NCBI GenBank assembly: GCA_023417785.1
Contig: JAEZEH010000186.1
Span: 1-58,571 of the forward strand
Reading direction: 5' to 3'
Length of the DNA: 58,571 nucleotides
Source of the DNA: Bacteroidota bacterium
GTDB lineage: Bacteria; Bacteroidota; Bacteroidia; Cytophagales; Cyclobacteriaceae
The notes under the pieces: generated by a model
Seen by the model: only the letters and a program-made list of their open reading frames with translations
Told to the model about the DNA's origin: nothing
The model's database searches: none
Made by a program: the position numbers and the translations under genes
In this document: piece after piece, positions 8,006 through 15,803 of the stretch
Layout of the letters: every line of letters begins with the position of its first letter
Numbering within the stretch: the stretch's first letter is position 1

Positions 8006-9274
8006 ATGAAGCGAAAATTCTATTTGTTTATAGTTACGGCCTTACTCGTCATTCCGCTTCTGGTGGCTCAAATGCTGGTGACCAACTCAGATGAGGTTGA
8101 CATCGAAGAAGTTAAGCCCCCTCGGCCCGAAATCCCCCTTAATCCTCACCTGGAGGATGCGGTTTCGGAATATGAATCCCAGCTAAGCTTATTGAATCTG
8201 CTTTCCAAAACGCCGGGGGCGGCTGTGGCTATTGTAAAGGATTCAACTATAGTATACCTCAAAGGCTTTGGTGTAAGGGAGATTGGTACCACAGACAGTG
8301 TCGACGTTCATACCGTTTTTCGGCTGGCGTCGGTGTCAAAATGCTTTGCCTCCTTCCTCACCGGCGTGATGGTACAGGAAGGGCGGATTGGATGGGACGA
8401 TCCGGTAAACCGCCACCTACCTGAATTTGCACTCTATTCTCCGGAGGAAACAGAAAAACTGAGAATCAGAAATGTACTGAGCCATACCACCGGTCTTCCC
8501 TTTCACGCCTATACAAACCTGGTAGAAGAAGGCTTGCCGCTGCCCGAGTTGCTGACGCGCCTGAAGGATGTTCCGCTGGCTACACCAGTGGGTAAGACGT
8601 ACAGCTACCAGAATGTGGCCTATAGCCTGGTCGGGGAGGCAATCCACCAGGCCACCGGTAAATCATATGAGGCATGGATGATTGAAAAAGTATTCGGTCC
8701 GTTGGGAATGGCCGATGCCTCAATCGACTACTTTTCCATGATGACCAACGACAACGTAGCTAAGCCACACATGCCCAGGAAGAACGGCTGGCGAAAGGTG
8801 TCCATCAACAATACGTACTACAACGTCTCGCCCGCGGGCGGAGTTAATGCCAGTATATACGATATGGCGCAGTGGATGATTGCCCTTCTTGGAAACCGCC
8901 CCGATGTGATCCAGCCTGAAACGCTTGAAGCATGTTATTCACCGGTAATTTCAGCGCCGTCGAAAAACCGTAACTATGGCAGGTCTCACCGACTGAGTAA
9001 TTCATACTATGGAATGGGTTGGCGCATTCTGCATTTTCCGGACGATACCCTCGTTTACCACGGGGGCTTTGTAAATGGTTATCGCAGCGAAGTCGCTGTA
9101 AACCCTAAAGACAAACTGGCCATTTGCATCCTGGCCAACGCACCCGGTCAGCTCCCTGACAATGGTATACCCATTTTCTTAAATATTTACCGCGATCATC
9201 GCGACGAAATCCGCAAATGGGAAGCGCGCCAACGGCGCAAACTTGAGGCAGCACAAACCGCGGTTACGCCCTGA
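8006..9274 (+). CDS. Serine hydrolase of the beta-lactamase/class C family
   Basis: A 422-residue penicillin-binding-protein-like hydrolase. A hydrophobic N-terminal segment (5-24) acts as signal or anchor. The catalytic SxxK is S109-V-S-K112 and the YxN motif is Y201-Q-N203. The third motif, in the place of KTG, is HGG (~353) in VYHGGFVNGY. Such proteins include esterases, D-aminopeptidases and peptidoglycan enzymes; the HxG form is typical of the non-lactamase members. Substrate unknown. It could be cotranscribed with radC. Confidence 0.88.
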   Translation: MKRKFYLFIVTALLVIPLLVAQMLVTNSDEVDIEEVKPPRPEIPLNPHLEDAVSEYESQLSLLNLLSKTPGAAVAIVKDSTIVYLKGFGVREIGTTDSVDVHTVFRLASVSKCFASFLTGVMVQEGRIGWDDPVNRHLPEFALYSPEETEKLRIRNVLSHTTGLPFHAYTNLVEEGLPLPELLTRLKDVPLATPVGKTYSYQNVAYSLVGEAIHQATGKSYEAWMIEKVFGPLGMADASIDYFSMMTNDNVAKPHMPRKNGWRKVSINNTYYNVSPAGGVNASIYDMAQWMIALLGNRPDVIQPETLEACYSPVISAPSKNRNYGRSHRLSNSYYGMGWRILHFPDDTLVYHGGFVNGYRSEVAVNPKDKLAICILANAPGQLPDNGIPIFLNIYRDHRDEIRKWEARQRRKLEAAQTAVTP

Positions 9275-9425
9275 CTGTATGGATTCAAACCTTAAGGGTC
9301 CGTGTTCCTTCCGAAAAATCCCGCGAGTTGAATTCTCCGAATCCGGGAAACTTCCCTTAAACTTGCTTCGTTTTTCCAACGCGCTGCTCATCGTGGTTCG
9401 TTTGTAATCTGAAATCTTTAATTGT

Positions 9426-10043
9426 ATGAAACCCCGTAATATTATCCTCCTTCTTGTTGTCGCCGTGGTGATCGTAACCGTATTGTACACGGTCTATGGT
9501 AGCAAGGATCAGACTACGTATATAACTCAGATCAAAAAGGAACGCGAGGAGAAAGACCGGTTCATGCGGACGTCCAGCGAGTCACCATTCACGGACAACG
9601 TGCAGGGTTTTACTGGGTTAAATTATTATCCGCCAGATCTTAAATATAAAATTACCGCGTCGCTGATACCGGTCGAAAACAAGAAACAAGTTGTGTTAAC
9701 CACCAACGACGGCAAAGAGGAGCGGTACATGGAGTACGCGTATGCTGAGTTTGATTTTTCCGGATTTCGGAACCGCCTGCTTATCCTGGAGATGATCGCA
9801 ATGGGCCCGTCACGCGGAAAGCTCTTCCTGGCTTTCGGCGATGCTACCAGTGCTGACGAAACGTATGGAGCTGGCAGATACCTCGATGTGGTCAAAACGC
9901 CCGGTGCAAGCACCATTACGCTGGATTTTAACAAGGCCTATAATCCCTACTGTGCGTACATAGAAAAGTTTTCGTGCCCGCTTCCGCCTCCTGAAAATCT
10001 TCTGACCATTCCCATACAGGCCGGAGAGAAAAGTTATCACTAA
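9426..10043 (+). CDS. DUF1684 family protein, membrane-anchored
   Basis: A 205-residue protein with one N-terminal transmembrane helix (5-24) and a periplasmic domain. The C-terminal half shows the DUF1684 pattern: GRYLDV, then LDFNKAYNPYCAYIEKFSC, PLPPPEN and IPIQAGEK. Biochemical function is unknown. The 151-bp gap upstream holds a 43-codon frame (9279-9407) that I do not regard as a gene. Confidence 0.8.
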   Translation: MKPRNIILLLVVAVVIVTVLYTVYGSKDQTTYITQIKKEREEKDRFMRTSSESPFTDNVQGFTGLNYYPPDLKYKITASLIPVENKKQVVLTTNDGKEERYMEYAYAEFDFSGFRNRLLILEMIAMGPSRGKLFLAFGDATSADETYGAGRYLDVVKTPGASTITLDFNKAYNPYCAYIEKFSCPLPPPENLLTIPIQAGEKSYH

Positions 10044-10120
10044 TTGGGACCGGCTATCGGTAGGTTTGGCCGGCGTTTGATTCACTTCCCGATGCCGCCA
10101 CGCATTCCGGCATTTAATAG

Positions 10121-10151
10121 TTGTTTCCGCCTTCAATTAAATCTATTTTTG
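10121..10151 (+). promoter_or_regulatory. Promoter of the pheT cluster
   Basis: TTG (10121-10123), a 20-bp spacer and TATTTTTG (10144-10151) form a full match to the Bacteroidetes consensus, 40 bp before pheT. Confidence 0.7.
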
Positions 10152-10191
10152 GGCGCGTTTAACATGCCGGTTTACCGGCTACTTATGGTTT

Positions 10192-12603
10192 ATGACAATT
10201 TCGTATAACTGGCTCAAAGAATATATTAACATACCCGAATCCGCAGAGGAAATTGCCAGTGTTTTAACGTTCACCGGACTGGAAGTCGAAAGTGTTGAAG
10301 AACACGAGACCGTGAAGGGCGGACTGAAGGGGTTAGTGGTAGGCGAAGTACTTACCTGCTCCAAACACCCTAATGCGGATAAGCTCTCCGTTACCACTGT
10401 GGACACGGGCGGTGACAAGCCACTGAACATCGTGTGTGGTGCTTCCAATGTAGCTGCCGGACAAAAAGTTATCGTCGCCGTTCCGGGGACAACCCTTTAT
10501 CCTTATAAGGGTGAACCGTTTACAATAAAGGTGACAAAAATCCGAGGCGAACAATCCGAAGGAATGATCTGTGCCGAAGACGAGATAGGGATGGGCAAAA
10601 GTCATGAAGGAATCATAGTTCTTCCTGCCGAAGCAAGAACAGGAACACCGGCGCATGAGTATTACAATATCCAGTCGGACTTCATAATTGAGATTGGTCT
10701 TACGCCAAATCGCGCCGATGCTGCATCCCACATTGGTGTGGCCCGTGATATCCGGGCAGCGAAGCATCGGGAAGTAATGTATCCGTCTGTAGAGGCGTTT
10801 CAGGTTGATAACCACGATCTTCCTATGGAAGTTGTGGTGGAAAATTATTCAGCGTGTCCGCGATACTCGGGGGTTACGCTTACCGGAGTCACGGTGAAGG
10901 AATCGCCGGACTGGTTGAAAAACAGGTTGCTGTCGATCGGGCAAACGCCCATCAACAACATTGTTGATATCACAAATTTCGTGTTGCACGAAACGGGCCA
11001 GCCCTTGCATGCCTTCGATGCGGACAAGATCAGGGATCGCGTAATTGTGAAGACGCTTCCCGAAGGCAGCACCTTCACGACCCTTGACGGAAAAGAACGT
11101 AAACTTCTGAAAACGGATTTGATGATCTGCGATACGCAGGGCGGGATGTGTATCGCCGGAGTATTTGGCGGAGTCAATTCCGGGATTTCAGAATTAACCA
11201 CGAAGGTTTTTCTGGAGAGCGCGTGTTTTACACCAGATTATATCCGCAAGACATCAATGTTCCATCAGCTAAAGACTGATGCTTCGTTCCGATTCGAGCG
11301 GGGTACGGATCCGGAAAATACAGTATATGCATTAAAGCGCGCCGCGCTGCTGATACGTGAGATTGCGGGCGGATCAATCTCGTCAGAGATCACTGATCTG
11401 TACCCGGAACCGGTCAAACCTAAAACATTTATGGTTAAAGATCGAAATCTCAATCGTCTGATTGGAAAAGCAATCCCACGGAAAGATGTTTTCGCAATCC
11501 TTGGACGTCTGGACATTGCAGTTACAGACAAGCAGGATGATACATTCACTGTTGCGGTGCCTCCATACCGTGTCGACGTGTATCAGGAAGCTGATATTGC
11601 TGAAGAAGTTTTGAGAATCTACGGCTTCAATAATATTGAACTCCGCGAAACGGCGGGAACGGATTATCTGGCCAATTTTCCTGTCAAGGATCCTGACAAG
11701 TTCAGGCGAACGGTGAGTGAGATGCTTGCCGGCAATGGGTTCTATGAAATTTGGACCAACTCGCTGACGAATGCCGATTATCAGGAGAAGCATAAGCTCA
11801 CATTCGAAGGTGAGCCTGTAGCAATACTCAATAAGCTCAGCGAAGAACAAGGCATACTTCGCCAGACGTTGTTATTCACCGGACTTGAAGTTTGTGCATA
11901 CAACATCAACCGAAAACAAAAGGATCTGAGATTGTTTGAATTTGGTAAGACGTATTCGAGAGTGGATGGTGAGTATCGGGAGAAGGAACGCCTGGCGCTT
12001 TATATCACAGGCAACCGTGAAGCAGAAAACTGGCAGCGCAAGACGGAATCAGTTTCATATTATGACCTCGCTCAACACGTTAATCACATTCTTGCACGGT
12101 GCGGATCAACACATGTAAAGCAAGAAGTTATTCAGGACCAGATCTTTGAATATGGGTTGCGAATACTGAGGGGTAAAGAAGAAATCGCGAAGCTTGGAAA
12201 AGTAAAAGGGGCCATATTAAAGGAATTCAGCATCAGGCAGGAAATATTTTATGCCGAGTTAAACACATCCTTGCTTTTCCAGTCAGCAAATCCTAAGTTA
12301 GTCATTCAGGAGGTTGCAAAGTTTCCGGAGGTACGAAGGGATTTGTCACTGGTCATCGATAAGCAAATCAGTTTTGATGAGATTCGCAGTTTGATTTATT
12401 CAACTGAAAAGCGATTGATCCGAAACATCACTGCGTTCGATGTTTATGAAGGTGACAAGATTGCGGCAGGCAAGAAGGCTTATGCACTGGGCTTTACGCT
12501 GCAGGACGAAACCAAAACCCTTACCGATGAGGAGATCGACCGGACGATGCAGCGATTGATTAGTGCTTTTGAACAAAAACTGGGTGCCCTGATCAGAAAA
12601 TAG
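10192..12603 (+). CDS. pheT: Phenylalanine-tRNA ligase beta subunit
   Basis: An 803-residue beta chain of the alpha2-beta2 PheRS, which charges tRNA-Phe. In order: N-terminal MTISYNWLKEYI; EMAP-like tRNA-binding domain (~40-150); B3/B4 editing domain (~215-385, with NIVDITNFVLHETGQPLHAFD); B5 domain (~410-475); catalytic-like core; and C-terminal anticodon-binding FDX-ACB domain (~708-801, with FPEVRRDLSLVID). Length is normal. pheS is not in the window. It heads a cluster with a coiled-coil gene, zapA and rny. Confidence 0.98.
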   Translation: MTISYNWLKEYINIPESAEEIASVLTFTGLEVESVEEHETVKGGLKGLVVGEVLTCSKHPNADKLSVTTVDTGGDKPLNIVCGASNVAAGQKVIVAVPGTTLYPYKGEPFTIKVTKIRGEQSEGMICAEDEIGMGKSHEGIIVLPAEARTGTPAHEYYNIQSDFIIEIGLTPNRADAASHIGVARDIRAAKHREVMYPSVEAFQVDNHDLPMEVVVENYSACPRYSGVTLTGVTVKESPDWLKNRLLSIGQTPINNIVDITNFVLHETGQPLHAFDADKIRDRVIVKTLPEGSTFTTLDGKERKLLKTDLMICDTQGGMCIAGVFGGVNSGISELTTKVFLESACFTPDYIRKTSMFHQLKTDASFRFERGTDPENTVYALKRAALLIREIAGGSISSEITDLYPEPVKPKTFMVKDRNLNRLIGKAIPRKDVFAILGRLDIAVTDKQDDTFTVAVPPYRVDVYQEADIAEEVLRIYGFNNIELRETAGTDYLANFPVKDPDKFRRTVSEMLAGNGFYEIWTNSLTNADYQEKHKLTFEGEPVAILNKLSEEQGILRQTLLFTGLEVCAYNINRKQKDLRLFEFGKTYSRVDGEYREKERLALYITGNREAENWQRKTESVSYYDLAQHVNHILARCGSTHVKQEVIQDQIFEYGLRILRGKEEIAKLGKVKGAILKEFSIRQEIFYAELNTSLLFQSANPKLVIQEVAKFPEVRRDLSLVIDKQISFDEIRSLIYSTEKRLIRNITAFDVYEGDKIAAGKKAYALGFTLQDETKTLTDEEIDRTMQRLISAFEQKLGALIRK

Positions 12604-12686
12604 AGTTAGTCTGAATCTTTAAACCGTTCAGGCTTTTAAAAAAAGTCTATAGCATATTAAAAGCCGGAAGGCAAAAACTATTTGGC

Positions 12687-12983
12687 ATGGATCAAGAACT
12701 TCTGAAGACCAACCTAAGTGGTCTTGAACGAAAAATCCTGGTGCTTATAAACGAGCATAAAAGCCTCCGCGACGAGGTTAAAAACCTGAAATTGGAAAAC
12801 CAGCAGCTGAAAAACGGTCTGAGAAGCCGCGATGAGCAAATTGCGAGTTTTCACAATCAATTGAAAATCACTAAAATTGTGGATAATTTAAACCCGGAAG
12901 ACGGAAGTGTTCTGGAATTGAAGAGGAAAGTGGACGAGTACATTCGCGAGATAGATAAGTGCATCGCCCACTTAAGCAGATAG
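12687..12983 (+). CDS. Small coiled-coil protein upstream of zapA
   Basis: A 98-residue acidic/basic heptad protein. Residues ~8-65 are a continuous coiled coil (LINEHKSLRDEVKNLKLENQ), followed by a short helical tail. There is no signal peptide or membrane segment. It sits 19 bp before zapA, so a role as a ZapA partner, in the manner of ZapB in enterobacteria, is plausible. I cannot show homology to ZapB; low-complexity coiled coils mislead. Confidence 0.75.
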   Translation: MDQELLKTNLSGLERKILVLINEHKSLRDEVKNLKLENQQLKNGLRSRDEQIASFHNQLKITKIVDNLNPEDGSVLELKRKVDEYIREIDKCIAHLSR

Positions 12984-13002
12984 GCAAGCAAAGCGTTAAT
13001 TG

Positions 13003-13290
13003 ATGGAAGAACTCTCTATACGTATTAAAATTGCTGACCGTGAGTACCCGATGAAGGTAAAGCGTGCAGACGAGGAGCGGGTGAGACTGGCCGGTAAACT
13101 CATCAACGAAAAGTTCAAGTTTTATCGCGAACAGTTCGGTATTGATGACAAACAGGACCTCCTAGCAATGGTTGCCTTTGATTGCCTTGTGGAAAAAATG
13201 GCTGCAGACGAAAATCATTCCGTGATCGATAAAACGGTCTTTGAAAAAGTCAACCAGCTCAACCAGCTTGTCACGCAGTCCATTCTCTGA
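13003..13290 (+). CDS. zapA: Cell division protein ZapA
   Basis: A 95-residue ZapA-family protein (ELSIRIKIADREYPMKVKRADEE). ZapA bundles FtsZ protofilaments at the division ring. The N-terminal globular part is followed by a C-terminal helix for dimerisation. ATG at 13003 is preferred over a TTG immediately before it. It lies between the coiled-coil gene and rny, with only 66 bp to rny. Confidence 0.9.
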   Translation: MEELSIRIKIADREYPMKVKRADEERVRLAGKLINEKFKFYREQFGIDDKQDLLAMVAFDCLVEKMAADENHSVIDKTVFEKVNQLNQLVTQSIL

Positions 13291-13356
13291 CCTTCAGTCC
13301 CAGCGTTCCGGCCAAAGCGGCAATCCGGGGTTTATATATAACCCTTTTAATTTTTT

Positions 13357-14928
13357 ATGTCTCTAACCGTCATTGCTATTCTGGTGACCAGTATAATCGC
13401 CACGGTTATATTGAGTCTGTTGATCGGTTCATTCCTCTACAAACGAAAGTTAAAGAGTAACGTTGAAGATGCCGAAGACAAGTCCAAGCTGATAATCAAA
13501 GAAGCTGAAATCGCTGCCGAGAATCTGAAAAAAGACCGGATCCTCGAAGCAAAAGAAAAAATCCTCAAAATGCGCTCTGAATTTGAGGACGAAGCCAATA
13601 AGAAAAAGAGCGTCATCATTTCCAACGAGCAAAAAATCAAGCAACGTGAGCAAACCCTGAATAAGGAAATCGAGAGTCTGAAAAGAAAAGAATCCGAACT
13701 TGACGAACTGAAAGGCGACCTGGCCACCCAGCTGGAGCTTGTAAAGAAACGAAAAGAAGAACTTGACAAGTTCAATCAGCAAAAGATTCAGGTGCTTGAA
13801 AATATCTCCAAGCTTACCGCCGAAGAGGCTCGTGAACAATTGGTTGCGTCCCTGAAAGACGAGGCTCAGACCCGGGCTTCAAGTTTCATCAAAGACATCA
13901 TGGAACAGGCCAAGCTTAGCGCTACCAAGGAAGCCAAGAAGATTGTGGTTGAGACTATCCAACGTACGGCCACCGAGCACGCAATCGAAAATTGCGTTTC
14001 TATTTTCAATATCGAGAGCGACGACATCAAGGGTAAGATAATAGGCCGTGAGGGCCGGAACATCCGTGCTCTCGAGGCTGCCACAGGTGTTGAAATCATT
14101 GTGGATGACACACCCGAAGCAATTATTATTTCTGGCTTCGATCCTGTGCGCAGGGAGGTAGCCCGATTGTCGCTACACCGCCTGGTACAGGATGGACGTA
14201 TCCATCCTGCCAGGATTGAGGAAATTGTCGCGAAAACGTCAAAGAATATTGAGGATGAAATTATTGAAATAGGCGAGCGCACTGTAATAGACCTGGGGAT
14301 CCACGGACTTCATCCGGAACTCGTCAAGATGGTGGGTAGGATGCGCTTCCGCTCGTCATACGGGCAGAACCTGCTTCAACACTCGCGGGAAGTGGCCAAC
14401 CTTTGTGCTATAATGGCCGCCGAACTGGGGCTGAATGTAAAACAGGCGAAACGCGCAGGTCTGCTGCACGACATCGGTAAGGTGTGGCCCGAAGAACTGG
14501 AGAAGCCCCACGCAATCGTCGGCATGGAACTCGCTCAGAAGTACAAGGAACATCCGGTGGTGTGTAACGCTATCGGCGCCCACCACGACGAAATCGAGAT
14601 GACCAGTGTTATTTCTCCCATTATTCAGTCATGCGACGCCATCAGTGGTGCACGCCCCGGAGCGCGCAGGGAGGTAATGGAACAATACATTAAGCGCCTC
14701 AGGGAACTTGAAGAACTCGGCCTCAGCTTCGACGGAGTGGAGAAATGTTATGCTATTCAGGCCGGAAGGGAGCTTCGCGTCATCGTCGATGCCGAAAAAG
14801 CCAATGACGAACGGGCGAGCCAGCTGAGCTTTGATATTTCACAAAAAATCGAACGCGATATGCAATATCCTGGCCAGGTGAAAGTCACCGTCATCCGGGA
14901 AATGCGAAGTGTCGCTTACGCGAAATAA
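13357..14928 (+). CDS. rny: Ribonuclease Y
   Basis: A 523-residue membrane-anchored endoribonuclease that starts mRNA decay. A transmembrane helix (3-25) is followed by a long charged coiled coil (~35-205), a KH RNA-binding domain with GREGRNIR (230-237), and an HD phosphohydrolase domain with the metal-binding H371-D372 in LLHDIGK, H342 upstream and HHDE downstream. Length and architecture are standard. A terminator follows at 14951-14986. Confidence 0.97.
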   Translation: MSLTVIAILVTSIIATVILSLLIGSFLYKRKLKSNVEDAEDKSKLIIKEAEIAAENLKKDRILEAKEKILKMRSEFEDEANKKKSVIISNEQKIKQREQTLNKEIESLKRKESELDELKGDLATQLELVKKRKEELDKFNQQKIQVLENISKLTAEEAREQLVASLKDEAQTRASSFIKDIMEQAKLSATKEAKKIVVETIQRTATEHAIENCVSIFNIESDDIKGKIIGREGRNIRALEAATGVEIIVDDTPEAIIISGFDPVRREVARLSLHRLVQDGRIHPARIEEIVAKTSKNIEDEIIEIGERTVIDLGIHGLHPELVKMVGRMRFRSSYGQNLLQHSREVANLCAIMAAELGLNVKQAKRAGLLHDIGKVWPEELEKPHAIVGMELAQKYKEHPVVCNAIGAHHDEIEMTSVISPIIQSCDAISGARPGARREVMEQYIKRLRELEELGLSFDGVEKCYAIQAGRELRVIVDAEKANDERASQLSFDISQKIERDMQYPGQVKVTVIREMRSVAYAK

Positions 14929-14950
14929 TTGCTTCACAACTTTTTTGTGG

Positions 14951-14986
14951 TAAAGGCTGTCAAATACTGACAGCCTTTATTATTTT
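14951..14986 (+). terminator. Terminator of rny
   Basis: AAAGGCTGTCA pairs with TGACAGCCTTT across a short AATAC loop, followed by ATTATTTT. Confidence 0.85.
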
Positions 14987-15074
14987 CCGTAGCATTGCTT
15001 TGTACTTTTACATAAAAGGTATAGCGCCATCGTTATCAATAAGGTAATTTACAGTTTATAGAAGTCTGTGTCTT

Positions 15075-15794
15075 ATGATCAAACCCATTGCCTGTTGTGT
15101 GTTAACTGCATTATTTTTCTTCTCGGCCCAATGCCAGTCTGTCACCGACACCAGCTTCGTAAGGATCGCTGCGAAGAACACAGCAAAAATCTATGAAGAT
15201 TTCATCTCAGTGCATTCCGGTCTTATCAATGGAAGCGAGTACGTTGAACCACCCTATAACGATGAACAATTTCCTTTCTATCAGGCGCTGGATTGGCTAC
15301 CCGGTGAAGTAATCTATAATAACGAGTACTATTCAGGAGTATCAATGATGTATGACTTGTCGAGCGATAACATCATAGCAGAAAATCCCAACAATGGCCA
15401 GGAAATTCAACTAGTTAAAGCCCGGGTTTCTTCATTCACGCTGAATGGAGACCAGTTTGTGAATATCAGGAGTCAACAGCTTGCCGGGCTCCCTCAGGAA
15501 GGATTTTACCACGTATTGTACGATGCAAGATCGGTAGTGTTGGTTAAGTATGTAAAACCTTTTGAAGAAAAAATCGAAGACCGTAGGCTTGTTTTCTATT
15601 ACAAGGAAAGGAAACGCATTTATTTACGAACAGGAGATTCCTACGTCAGGGTTTCAAGAAAGAGTGATTTACTGAAACAGTTTGGTGAAAACAAAGATGA
15701 AGTGCGAAGCTATATGCGTAAGAATAAAATCAGAGTTTCCAGACATGATCCGTCGTCTTTCGCGGCCCTTGCGGCATATTACGATACCCTCTAA
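15075..15794 (+). CDS. Exported protein of unknown function, first gene of the TonB cluster
   Basis: A 239-residue protein with a signal peptide (1-20, ending SAQCQ). I recognise no domain. The mature part has an ALDWLPGEVIYNNEYYSG segment, is rich in Tyr/Asp/Asn, and has a basic C-terminal region (~170-225, KYKERKR-like). It ends 9 bp before the TonB-dependent receptor, so it is probably cotranscribed with it. A periplasmic or surface accessory factor is one possibility. Confidence 0.75.
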   Translation: MIKPIACCVLTALFFFSAQCQSVTDTSFVRIAAKNTAKIYEDFISVHSGLINGSEYVEPPYNDEQFPFYQALDWLPGEVIYNNEYYSGVSMMYDLSSDNIIAENPNNGQEIQLVKARVSSFTLNGDQFVNIRSQQLAGLPQEGFYHVLYDARSVVLVKYVKPFEEKIEDRRLVFYYKERKRIYLRTGDSYVRVSRKSDLLKQFGENKDEVRSYMRKNKIRVSRHDPSSFAALAAYYDTL

Positions 15795-15803
15795 TGTATT
15801 CGC

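Noticed and set aside
9279..9407. 43-codon ATG frame between the serine hydrolase and DUF1684 genes
   Set aside because: No recognisable composition, no promoter, and the frame length is expected by chance.
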